Shown here piece by piece: positions 32,134 to 41,977 of a stretch of 56,208 bases of DNA. Both the position numbers and the translations under genes were made by a program. The stretch comes from Pleurotus djamor (Eukaryota; Basidiomycota; Agaricomycetes; Agaricales; Pleurotaceae): contig JAPEVF010000276.1 in the NCBI GenBank assembly GCA_029747585.1, positions 1 to 56,208 on the forward strand. The letters run 5' to 3'. The notes under the pieces are model-generated. The model saw only the letters and a list, made by a program, of their open reading frames with translations, was not told the DNA's origin and made no database searches. Position 1 is the stretch's first letter, and each line of letters opens with the position of its first letter.

Positions 32134-34180
32134 ATGGTATCATTTAGCGATCACGTGCCTCGTAATTCGCCTTCCCTCATGCCTCCCAGACGAGCGGCAA
32201 TACCCAACGATGGTCAACCTTTCGTGCAGAACGTTTGCTGCGATAAACTTCCTTTACCCTTCTCCAAAAAGCTTGGCTTGTGCTTAGATTGCCAGGCGCG
32301 GTCACAGGCACCTGCAGACCATGAATTGGTTTCGGATACGTCTTGTCGGTTTATCAGTGCGTAGCCTCTGAGGAGTGTACCTTATTGCCCCAGCTTATTG
32401 TATTTCTCGGAAATGCAGACTTACGTCGAATCACCTATAGCAAGCCAACAGTGGCCGCAGTAGACCTGGATGGCAGTCACTTCACTCCCTTTCACAAGTT
32501 CCAGTACCACACATCATTCTCCGATGATGCAAGTTACGACGCTCACAGCCAACTACAGGTGGGCATCGGGAGTTTGCTCACCCACTAGCTGTGTAACTCT
32601 TTTTCTACTAGAGGTCCATTGCTGAGAACCTGCGACCTATACTATCACAAGAACTTGAGTGCATCACTCGGAACACGTCCTGCCCTCTTGTCGCCCGACA
32701 CAAAGACACTCAATCAAGGCACACGTGTGGTTCGTTCTTCTTCTCTGCCTGACTTCTCCTTATATACCTTATATACCTTTTCACAGACATTTGCTGCTGG
32801 GCGTTTTGCGTAGTGGGTTATATTTGTATGAAATGCGGAAAGGAAGTTTGCCCATGCTGCGTAACGACAAAATATGAATGTTGCTTCAAGGGTTCTCTCC
32901 GTCTTTATGCATTGATGCCCTCGGAAGAGCTACAGGGAATCATATCCAGGATGGACGCGGTCCTTCAATCTCCTGACCCTTCTCCATTCCGTCAAGATAT
33001 CTGCATTCCCGACACCAGGCACTCCACCTTCATTAGGCCGCCCAGCCTCGAAGAGTTCGAAGCCCTTTGGTGCTCAGGTGTCCCCCTGTCACTTCGCTCA
33101 CATCAGCCATCGCTCTCGCTATGGAACACTGCCGAGCTCATCACTCTCTTTGAAGGTAGAAGCTGCATAATCGAAGATTGCTGCACGGGATTGACTCGTG
33201 AAAGCAATGTGGAGGAATTTCTATCGATGCTGTTTACGTCTCGCGTCAGTTCACCTTTGAAACTGAAGGTATGTTTTCATCGATATGCACTTACGCAATC
33301 TCATAGTACCGTAGGACTACCCCCCAGACGCTACATTTTCTTCCGTCTTCCCCGCCTTAGCTCGGGACTTCCAACACGCTCTCCCTTACCCTTCTGTCAC
33401 CAGTAACGAGGGTGCGCTCAATCTCGTCAACCTTTTCCCTGCAAATTATGCGTCAGCCCCTGATCTCGGTCGGTCTTATTTTAATAATTTCTGCATACAT
33501 TCATCTCAACTGAGGGACTACTCACCTTCAGGCCCCAAGGCATATATCGCTACAGGGAGCAGCGCAGCTTCCTGCGGGACGACACGTCTCCATACTGATT
33601 GGTGCGACGCAGCCAACGTCATGCTTCCTGCGCATCCTGATTCGAGCGCTACCTGGCACATATTTCTCCCCAGCGATTATGATAAACTTCGACAGTTTTT
33701 AAATCAGATACATGATCTCTCTGAGGCGCACGACCTCATCCACGAACAAGGAGAGTATCTCACCGTGGAAAATCTCAAGGATCTTGAAGCAATTGGGGTA
33801 CATCCGTTTATCTTTCAACAGCGGGTGGGGGACGCTATCCTCGTTCCCGCGGGTGCAGCCCACCAGGTAATTTTATCATCTTCGTCCACTTCCCTGGCTG
33901 AGTTGTAGCACCCAAGGTATCCAACAATACGTCCTGTGTCAAACTAGCGGCAGACTTTCTTTCACACCATAGCTTGACACGGTGCATCAAAGTTTCCGAC
34001 CATAAACGCTCGATCAGCTTATCGTTTCCCGAAACCCAAAAGGGCGACGTCCTTGAAATAAAAAATCTCCTCATACACGCTTGGTTTGCAATTGAGCGAC
34101 GTCTTCGCCGTCTCGCATCATCTTCAACATCTTCAACTCCTTCAATTGCTACAGACGCCCCATCTGGTGTCCCTCACGAC
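32134..34180 (+). CDS. KDM3-like JmjC protein, 3' end lost at an N-rich seam
   Basis: JmjC enzymes use Fe(II) and 2-oxoglutarate to hydroxylate, typically demethylating histone lysines. Exons 32134-32356, 32419-32558, 32612-32729, 32787-33268, 33315-33468, 33532-33866 and 33917 onward all join in frame. A zinc-finger region contains CCWAFCVVGYICMKCGKEVC. The JmjC core shows AYIATGSSAAS, the HxD iron ligands in RLHTDWCDAANVM, then TWHIFLPSDYDKL, HPFIFQQRVGDAILVPAGAA with the distal His in AAHQ, and VKLAADFLS. Motif order and the zinc finger fit the KDM3/JMJD1 (H3K9 demethylase) group. After about 34180 the frame runs into Ns and then antisense of another gene, so the true C-terminus is unknown. 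Confidence 0.8.
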
Positions 34181-34203
34181 ANNACTGANGCTGATGTCNN
34201 NAN
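34181..34203. other. N-rich seam between two truncated genes
   Basis: Seven Ns in 22 bases (34182, 34183, 34189, 34199-34201, 34203). The JmjC gene on the left and the hydantoinase gene on the right both break here, tail to tail. Confidence 0.7.
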
Positions 34204-34917
34204 CATACCGTCGCGCGAGCATACAATGTTTGCACGAGCTCCCATGAAGCGGGTTATCATGTCGCGTACGACATACTCATTGACACCCTTGTTATCAAGG
34301 GGCGAAAAGATTCCCGAAACAACGATGTTGAAGAGTCCCTTCGCTTTGATCTGTTCACATTGTTCGACGATTTCTGCCTCCGAAATGGGCTTGATCGGCC
34401 TCCCATCAACTAGGATAAACACTATTATCCAGAGAGCGTTCCAGGTAGAATGAACGGGTGGCTTACTTTCAAGGCCGCCATCGACATAACCAATATGTCC
34501 ATTCATCAACCGCCGTAGTCGATGGGGGAAGTCCACAAACGGTGGAGCCTGACGAGTATATGGGCCACATAACCTGATCACAGCTACCTTGTGCAATCTT
34601 CGCGAGTCTGCTTCCAAGACCGCGTTGATAAATGCTGTAGTCCCAATGTTCACACAAGCAACATCGGAAGGACGGGTCCCAGCTTTCTCAAGGACGCGCC
34701 GAATGACAGTCTCAATTCCGTCAGAGACTCTGGACGTCGTTGGTGTTTTCTCATAAGCGAGTATGCCACGGTTCTCATCGTCATGCTGCGTAGGGTCGAT
34801 GAGAACACCATCTGTGTTTGTGCCTACGAAGATGCTCAGTTCTTCAATCTTGAAGCTAGGATCTTAGGGAGCTACAAACGTACCGCCAACGTCAACTCCC
34901 ACTCGGTATTTGGTCAT
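34204..34917 (-). CDS. N-terminal part of a hydantoinase/oxoprolinase (HyuA-type)
   Basis: This ATP-dependent family opens hydantoin or 5-oxoproline rings. Three exons are clear: 34884-34917, 34467-34823 and 34204-34409, with donors gtacgt and gtaagc. The N-terminus has the actin-fold phosphate loop VGVDVGGTNTDGVLID. Further family motifs are NIGTTAFINAVLEAD, VAVIRLCGPYTRQAPPFVDF, GHIGYVDGGLEIDG, ISEAEIV and GIFSPLDNKGVNE, then ANIVCSRD. About 200 residues are present; intact family members have 650-1,300. The gene stops at the N seam, so it is either truncated by rearrangement or cut by misassembly. Confidence 0.8.
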
Positions 34918-35220
34918 TATGTGCAGTGAGGACTATTAGTCAAAATAGTCACACCCGAAGTTCGAGTCCTTATCGAGGTAAATGCGTGGAAAATCGACTG
35001 AGAAGCCATCTTGAAACCACTCCCATAAGTAGCCCATAAGGGTTGGAATGGTTGCCACGCTCGTCGCTGATTATTCCACGTACGAAAATACGGGGAAGGC
35101 TCAAGTTCCCCCGCACCTTTAGTAGATTGCGCAAAGATCCTTCAGCGGTGGCAGTGTCGGCGTAATATAGATGTCTGTCCGCGATAGTCTCTGAGAGCGA
35201 GCTTGAGATAGCTCGTAGCA
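34918..35220. other. Region with an unassigned minus-strand coding-like frame
   Basis: On the minus strand about 34975-35215 reads TIADRHLYYADTATAEGSLR and LSLPRIFVRGIISDERGNH without stops. It may be a further exon of the 35221-35662 gene, but I could not place a splice junction. Confidence 0.35.
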
Positions 35221-35662
35221 TCAGGTATCGAGAGCTTCGACGACCGTTGGCAACATGTTCATTGAATTTGAACTTGAAGAGAAAAAACGGTGCGACGCTA
35301 GTGCGACGCGTCGATCCGAGAAAACTTTGGCGCCCGTTGGTGCCCACTGGAATTTGACTAGAACCTCCACCACCCTATTTGCCTCCCTCAACGCCGACTC
35401 CGAACTCTTCGTCTTGTATGCCTGATTTCTACTACTCCAGTCCATAGGCAGGCCGAATGTATCAAGTTTGATGGGGACGCGTAACTTTCGAGATTCAGCA
35501 TCTCGGGTTCATTGCGACTTCACCCAAGTGGCAACTTTGCTACATGACCTCCATCTTGGTGGACCACGCTGTATCCCAACGTGTGCTCTGGTGATCCAGC
35601 AAACTGCTCGGAACGGTGCCATTAACAGCAACATAGTACTTCGTGGAATTTCCCTTCGCCAT
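35221..35662 (-). CDS. Hypothetical protein (125 aa)
   Basis: Exons 35549-35662 and 35221-35484 join in frame (126 codons with stop). It begins MAKGNSTKYYVAVNGTVPSS and continues with KLDTFGLPMDWSSRNQAYKT. No domain recognised, no membrane helix. The intron is 64 bases. Might extend further downstream into 34.97-35.2 kb by alternative splicing. Confidence 0.4.
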
Positions 35663-36075
35663 TACTGTGCAGACTGATCATCAGAGGCCACTCCCAGCGT
35701 CTCGGTCTGGGTAACTCGTAGTCGCTCCGTACCTCCTAGGCCTCAGGCCTCAGCCCTCGATAATCACCGCACTTACCACCAGCATCACACGAGATGCACA
35801 CGAGATGCACACATTATAGATTCCCACAACGGTCTTCATGTCATCCTCCTTCGACATCTGTCCCCCACTCGACTCCTCGATTGTTCTGAAACCATGATTA
35901 AGTCTTGATTGTACCTTCGCATCCTTCTTCGTAGCGAAATTTATAGAGCTCTCACTGTGAGGTCTTCTAATTCAAGTAGCTGAGTCACCATCTCACTTCA
36001 TATCAACTATAAATGCCAAGGTCGATTATGCTTTGAACTCGCCCTTCTTCTATCGCATTTTCTTGATCTTATATA
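35663..36075. other. Intergenic, promoter region of DUF6534 gene 1
   Basis: Holds AGGCCTCAGGCCTCAG at 35738-35753, inverted relative to the similar motif at 31.26 kb, and a TATAAAT at about 36009-36015, some 60 bases before the ATG. Confidence 0.45.
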
Positions 36076-38300
36076 TGTCTACTACTCCGACTATCCTCCC
36101 AGCACTGCCAGGTATGCCTACCAACATCCCAGGTGCCGCACCGAATGGACCCATTCCCGTTCCCGGAGCTGCGGTACCTGAGTTTGACAATACCCTCGGT
36201 GCACTGTTTATCGGCGCGAATCTGTCCATGCTGTTCGTCTTCCCATAACCAGTCTCTCCTAGGGTCATTCTAACGACGCAAGCCGGTGTAGCCTATACGG
36301 AATCATCTGTTTTCAAATGTTTATATATGTCTCTGGGAAGCGATCTCAAGGAGACAGACCTTGGATAAGGATGTTTATCTTGTTGATCTAGTTAGGTTCT
36401 TGTCTTTTCTGACGCATAGGTGCTATCTAACTGATCATTGATCCTTTCAGCGTAAGTGCAACTGCCAATTTCGACGTCTCTGGGGTTTCTTGATGAACGT
36501 CACCGTGAAGTTAGTCGACACTACCCACCAAACAATGATTACTGCAGCCATGTACAAATTCCTGATAAGCAACTTTTTGAACCCTTTCGCACTTGCATCA
36601 GGCGGACCCGCTAGCGCAGGCGTGTAAGTGACCAATATGAATTGATCCTCGCGTCCGTAGTGACTCCCACTCACACCGTGTCTCCTAGATTTACATTTGT
36701 GGGTCTTCACCACATGCATCATTTTCATCAACGCATATCATTTTCTCACTCTTCGACTTGATCAGGCCCAATCCATAAGCGCGGTGCGTCATTCTACAGC
36801 CCTCGAAATAGTTCACAAGATGTTGAGTGTTTCGCCGGTCAGACATGTGCTGTCTTGCTCTGTCAACTGTAACACCGCATCTTTGATCTAGGAAGTAACC
36901 TCATACTAATCAGCTGACCCCAACAGGTTCTTTTCTTGGCGGGTTTGGGCCTTCTCGTATTCTTCTTTCGGTCGAGTTACTAGAACCTCCATCTCCTTGC
37001 TGACCGTATGAACTCCTCAACTCGTTATGCTATTATCCTGCTCCTGAATCATCCTCCGTGTATCTCATAGGTTTTGTTAGCCTTATTCTCATTTGGTGAG
37101 ACTCTATAGTCATCTGTACCAACCATCAGACTGATCTGCGTGCCTGATATAGGCAGCTCGATAGGTACGGTTCCTACGTCCCCAACATGTCTGGTCTTGA
37201 TGCGCCCCCTCTGGTCAGACCTCGCCCTCGGCGGTTTTCACCGTAACTTGACTGTCAATGCACCCGGCTTCTTGGTCAGTTTCGCTTAATGTGTTGGATC
37301 AATTAAATGACGGTATTTGCGCTGATAGCTCGCATATAAGTTGTCTGCAATCAGTAGAATTGTGTTCGATGTTTTTATTACGTTCGCTCTCAGTAAGTCT
37401 TCTCTAAAACTGCTGAAAGCACTTGTGCTGAAGAGGACTCAGCGACCACACTTTATCGCTCAAGGTCTGGTGTCAAGAAGTCCGTCCTTCGCTTCATGTT
37501 TGATTTACATCTCGTCTGATTTTACCCCCGTACTCTAGAAGTGATCATGTCATCAAGCTTCTCATATTGTTCACCGTCAACACCAATTTGCTCACAACGT
37601 ACGTTGCGCCTTGTCAGATAATTTCAACCGACTGATAACTCCTCAAAGGTTGTTGTCAATTTTTGAGCTCGTTACGGTAAGTGTTCCATCCCATCTGCCC
37701 TTCGGGAGATTTGGTGGACTGAGATGCCACTTATTTTCCTCTACCCTAGTTTCTGGCCTACCCTCGCGCGACAATCTACGGTGGGATTGGTTTCCTCTCC
37801 CCCAAAAGTGAGTCTCAACGCCCACTCCATGGTCTTGTATCAATCTGTCTAATTTAGCCTACTTCAACACCCTTCTTTCTGCGTGAGTCCACGTATTTTA
37901 CTGGGGTTGATTGTCAATGATCTTATCTACTCGGCTACGCCCAGTATGAATTCGCGGGAGTACATGAAGAGCGGACTCAACAATTCGGAGTCCCCTGCGA
38001 TCTCGAACTCCGGGGCTGATGTCGACTTTTGGAGAGGCAAAAGCCTCAGGGACAGATTCCACTTTGGGAGCTCCTTCTCGACCAAGGAATCGCACCCTGC
38101 ATCTGAGGTACGACTTGTCTTCTTCGACAAGGTCAGGCCTAATTCATCTGACTACCTATCCTAACTGGCAGAACGTTGATGATCTCACCTTCATCATGGC
38201 ACAACGCCCCGAAACTTCAATCCAAGCCGCTTGTGAGATGGAATCTGTCAAGGAGAGGGGTTTCAATATTACTTCTTCGGGTCGGGCGGAAGCAGCGTAG
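36076..38300 (+). CDS. DUF6534-type multi-pass membrane protein, copy 1
   Basis: A gene of roughly 11-12 short exons. The start MSTTPTILPALPGMPTNIPG is followed by the first helix FDNTLGALFIGANLSML. Successive exons give LYGIICFQMFIYVSGKRSQ, VKLVDTTHQTMITAAMYKFL, RFFSWRVWAFSYSSFGRV, LALFSFGSSIGTVPT, then SDHVIKLLILFTVNTNLLTT, FLAYPRATIYGGIGFLSPKA with YFNTLLSA, and MNSREYMKSGLNN. The C-terminal tail is hydrophilic and ends at TAG 38298-38300. The order LYGI..F-W..W-SD..I..LI..TVNT-NSR matches the seven-helix DUF6534 family, which is greatly expanded in Agaricomycetes and has no known function. Small introns in the middle are approximate. Confidence 0.75.
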
Positions 38301-38462
38301 TTGATTGGACGCGTATTTATGCATCATATATTTATTCTTGTCACAGCTGCTACTAGGTCTTTGCAAATGACGCCCCGGAATGCTCCTCGGCCGCATACCG
38401 AAGTCCTCTTCTAATCAACTATTAGAGTATGTACCCACGGGGATTCTTTGATAGGACACTAT

Positions 38463-38954
38463 TCAAAAATGTTCAAGTCTGTAGACATCGTACGCGACTT
38501 CTTCATATGGGTGCACCTGAGTAGTCAAGGTAAGTGTAGACCGTATACTTGCAAGCACAGATAGGAAAACATCTCACAGCTTTGAGTTCTTGAACCGCCT
38601 GTCTGATTTGCTCGTTCCTCCCCTGATCTGTGACTAAGATCTCCACTCTATCTTCGTTGACTCGTTCAAGTGTCCCGACTGATCCAACCGTTGGATTCGC
38701 GCCAGAGAGTGGTCTGAACTGACCTGGTAGTCGCAAGTATCCATACAGACCCGATAGCGGCGTGATAAAGCCTGCTGATAAGTGCCAATGAGATGACTTT
38801 CATTGAGACACTGACCAGTTCCGTTCGAGATGAATGCGCATTGCTCGTAGTCTCCAATCCTCCCCAGTTGGTTTGGTAATCTGGTGAATAGCTCCTTTAA
38901 AATGCGCTGTGTATCTTTTGATGGGGAAAAGAAAACTAATTTGAAGCGATTCAT
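38463..38954 (-). CDS. Nif3/YqfO-insert-like small protein (112 aa)
   Basis: Exons 38816-38954, 38578-38723 and 38463-38516 sum to 113 codons with stop. The protein is one compact domain: FKLVFFSPSKDTQRILKELF, then LGRIGDYEQCAFISNGTGQF, GANPTVGSVGTLERVNEDRV and finally VHPYEEVAYDVYRLEHF. These are the motifs of the CutA/PII-like domain inserted in bacterial YqfO and related to NIF3 proteins; fungi have stand-alone versions. No metal-site residues of the full NIF3 fold are present. Function is unknown. Confidence 0.75.
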
Positions 38955-39609
38955 GCTGGCGGCGTGAAGTTAGCGAGCAAGAACTCAACAACATTGAACT
39001 ACCAAGTTGACACATCCCAGGGGTGGATAGGAGCCGTCGTCTGAGATCGCGATTTTCGTCGCAGAGACATCTGAGTAGTAGGCAAGGCAAATCATCGAGA
39101 TCTTAAAAAATGCTTCGAACTTGGTCGGACTCAAGTGCAGGGCATCAGTTTTGCGGTCTTCCATGAAAGGCGAAGTCAGACAGGCCTTGACATATGCGAG
39201 CGGAAGATGATGTGCCTGTGCCTATACGATTCCGAAATGAATGTAAGCTGCGGCAAAGCACGGAACTGATATCCAGATTCCAAAGAGATAGGTATGTAGA
39301 TAAAATACAGCAGAATCGAAATCAAAAGAGATAAATAATCCGAATAGTCCATCGTTGCTCCTTAGACAAATTGAAAATACGAAAAAAAATACTGGGTACA
39401 ACAGACGGACAAAATAAAAGTACAGACAAGCACAATTGGCGGGAATCAGGCTTCAAAGCGCGACAAGGGCAAGAAGGGAAGGGGCTGAGGGAGGAAAGCA
39501 TCATATGCAAAAGGGAAATCAGAGATCAGATGGAAATGGCGTGGCAGATATTGAACATCATCAAGGTCAGGTCGTGTGGGTCAGAAAGCCAAGAGACCCC
39601 TTGTTTTGG
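38955..39609. other. Intergenic
   Basis: 5' flank of the Nif3-like gene and 3' flank of the membrane protein gene. A-rich from 39300 to 39430. No gene seen. Confidence 0.4.
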
Positions 39610-41723
39610 TTACACCGCTCTTGGCCCGCTTTCCTCGTCCGTTTGGTCGAGGAGGTCGATAGGCGAGGTGAAGTTCATGACCTACGGATAAGAATCAGTA
39701 CCTTAATCATATTCAGCGACACGAAACTTACGTATGGATGTAGCTGGGGTGAGCTCGCTCCAGCGTTCTGACTACGCAGCACAGGCATCGCTACAGGCAG
39801 TGGCTGCCTAACACGACGATGATGCACCGATGTATCGTGTTGCTTGCCACTTCGGCCCGCTTGGCGATCCCACATCGTATCATCTGACGGCGCGTGCGAA
39901 GTAGGCGAAGCCACCATCGGCGTAACCCGACCAGAAGTGGCAACACTCCGGTCATCATCATCATCACTCTCACCGCTGGGATCTTCCTCTTCATCATCAG
40001 CTTCCGCTGACAGTGATGGTCGGTGCTTGACCTTACGACCAGGTTCGGGATAGGGGGAGAGGGGAATGTCGGGTTGCCCTGAGTGGTAGGAGTAGGGTGA
40101 CTTGGGAGAGGGGATGTCATCTCGTTGGGCGTAGTCATATTCATCTAACGGAGAGGACGATCTTGGAATGGGCGCTTTACCAGAACTAGGCGAGGCGTCC
40201 CTAGCCCTATAGCCTTCTTCCTCAGTAATAGAACGAGGGAAAAATATCTACGGTGCCGTATTTGAGCAAATTGACGTGAGAGATGAGTCGGCGGAACTCA
40301 CCATCAACGTTATTCCCGAGGAGACGAAGCACCCTATCCCTCCCATCATGAGGAGAAAGTCTTCATAACAATCAGTCATGCGCATACGCTTTCTCAACTG
40401 ATTAACCTTACCTGACCAAAACCTGGGACAAAAGATAAGGTAAGCCGTTTAGTGAGAGGACAATGAAAACGTACGGTTGTATATTAATTGGGTGGGGCTC
40501 GCGAATACCATCGGCGGCGAGGACAAGCAGGGGTACTGTGAAAAGAAAGCGAAAGGCAACGCGAACCAACTAGTGTGACGTCCTCGGGTTCGGTAAGGTA
40601 TCAAGTAAAGAAGCGGGAAACTCACATTTAATTGATAGAAAGTTACAAGTCGGATGACAACGTCAGGGAGAGCACCCTCGTCTTTGACATGTCTGATGAA
40701 TCCAGGAAAACGAAAGAGGATATAAAGGAAGAATATAGTGGTCGTTGTCGAGGCTAACGAGCCAACAAGAAATATCCACGCTTGACACTGGGCACGAATG
40801 AGAAGGGTTACCTGAAGAATGATTCAACACCACACACCGTGTCCATATTCTGTCTAGCGATGATCGTAGTAACCGGCATCCCAACAAGAGCAGTCAAGCT
40901 CCCTACAGCCGACATAGATCAGGACCCTTTGCTGTTGTGCGTTGGCATGAGTACATACCCAGACACCATGTCTTGAACTCCAGGCTGTGAAACCAGTCGC
41001 GCTGTTTTGGTCCTTGGTGGAGAAGGAATAACCAAAAGGTTAATTCTTTGACATATATTAGTGAGGGGAAGTCAGATTTATGAATATGGTGACTACCTTC
41101 GAGGTGGGTAGTGCTATGGGGGCATCAGATTAAACGAACTCGCAGTCAGTGGAGGAGCTGACTTACATTTCAAGTGACCACGCAACACTGAGAACGAAGA
41201 AAAGGGGAAGTAAGAGTCGACGATGATTTTCCGACCAAGCATGTACGGGTGTTGCGAGGACTACGAAAGTCAGAACAGATACTTGGGCAAGGGAGATGAA
41301 GCTTACTATCGTGATCTCCGACCAGCATGTATCCTAAGGCAAAAAGTCAGATGAGCGACAACACCACCCAAGCGAGGCGTGTACGGCACCTTCTTTGAAT
41401 TTTATGGTTGTTATTGCGACACTAAAGACAACAAGTAGGGGCACCGTCGCCAAATACGAGTAGCTTGGAGGGGGTCAGAATAGCCATTTCAGTCTAGCAA
41501 TATGCCGACGCACGTCATAATCCTTTTGAAGGCTCCTGGTTGTCTTCCAGAGCGCCATTTTAGACATTGAAATCGGTCGTAAAGCCATAAGTGGACGGTG
41601 AAGCTAGCAAGAAACTGTGGGGATGGTGAGCAGCTGCACCAAGCATGTTACCCCTTGACTGGTACGCACGATGCAGGATAGAGAAGCCCATAGTAAGTAG
41701 GCGGTGGGAGAGCCAGTACTCAT
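39610..41723 (-). CDS. Multi-pass membrane protein with long cytosolic tail
   Basis: The start is MSTGSPTAYLLWASLSCI at ATG 41723. About 11 exons with good splice sites give hydrophobic segments FLASFTVHLWLYDRFQ, YSYLATVPLLVVFSVAITT, RRLLLPLFFVLSVAWSLEI, GSLTALVGMPVTTII, AWIFLVGSLASTTTTIFFLY with ILFRFPGFIRH, and FRFLFTVPLLVLAADGI, plus one around MMGGIGCFVSSGI. That makes about seven or eight helices. The C-terminal 150 residues are Ser/Asp/Glu-rich and disordered (DDEEEDPSGESDDDDD), ending LLDQTDEESGPRAV. The topology resembles a receptor or transporter, but no family signature is recognised. It shares a 254-bp divergent promoter region with the F-BAR gene. Exon borders are not all checked. 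Confidence 0.65.
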
Positions 41724-41977
41724 GAAATGTTACAGTGGCGCCAGGTTGGGAGAATTGGAGGAGAGAGTCAAGGAAGTGGGGTACGGGGAGGAGAAGGGGC
41801 TTGGCGCTGACCCTAAGCGCCAAGCGAAAGGGGCGGTGCGGCACGTGCGGCACTGCTCACGTGATGCGTCGCGATACTTGAACAGTTGAACTTGCCTGAA
41901 ACGCACACAAAAGGCCTGTTCGGTCTCAACCACTAGCTCACTTAACTTCCCCTCTTTTTGGCCGAAAACCGTCTACA
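41724..41977. promoter_or_regulatory. Divergent promoter, membrane protein / F-BAR protein
   Basis: 254 bases between opposing ATGs (41723 minus, 41978 plus). It contains a GC-rich segment with gcacgtgcggc and tcacgtgatg (E-box-like CACGTG cores at about 41841 and 41858). No clear TATA box. Confidence 0.4.

Noticed and set aside
34204..34453. Extension of the JmjC frame through the Ns to 34453
   Set aside because: Beyond the seam the plus frame is exactly antisense to clear hydantoinase exons.
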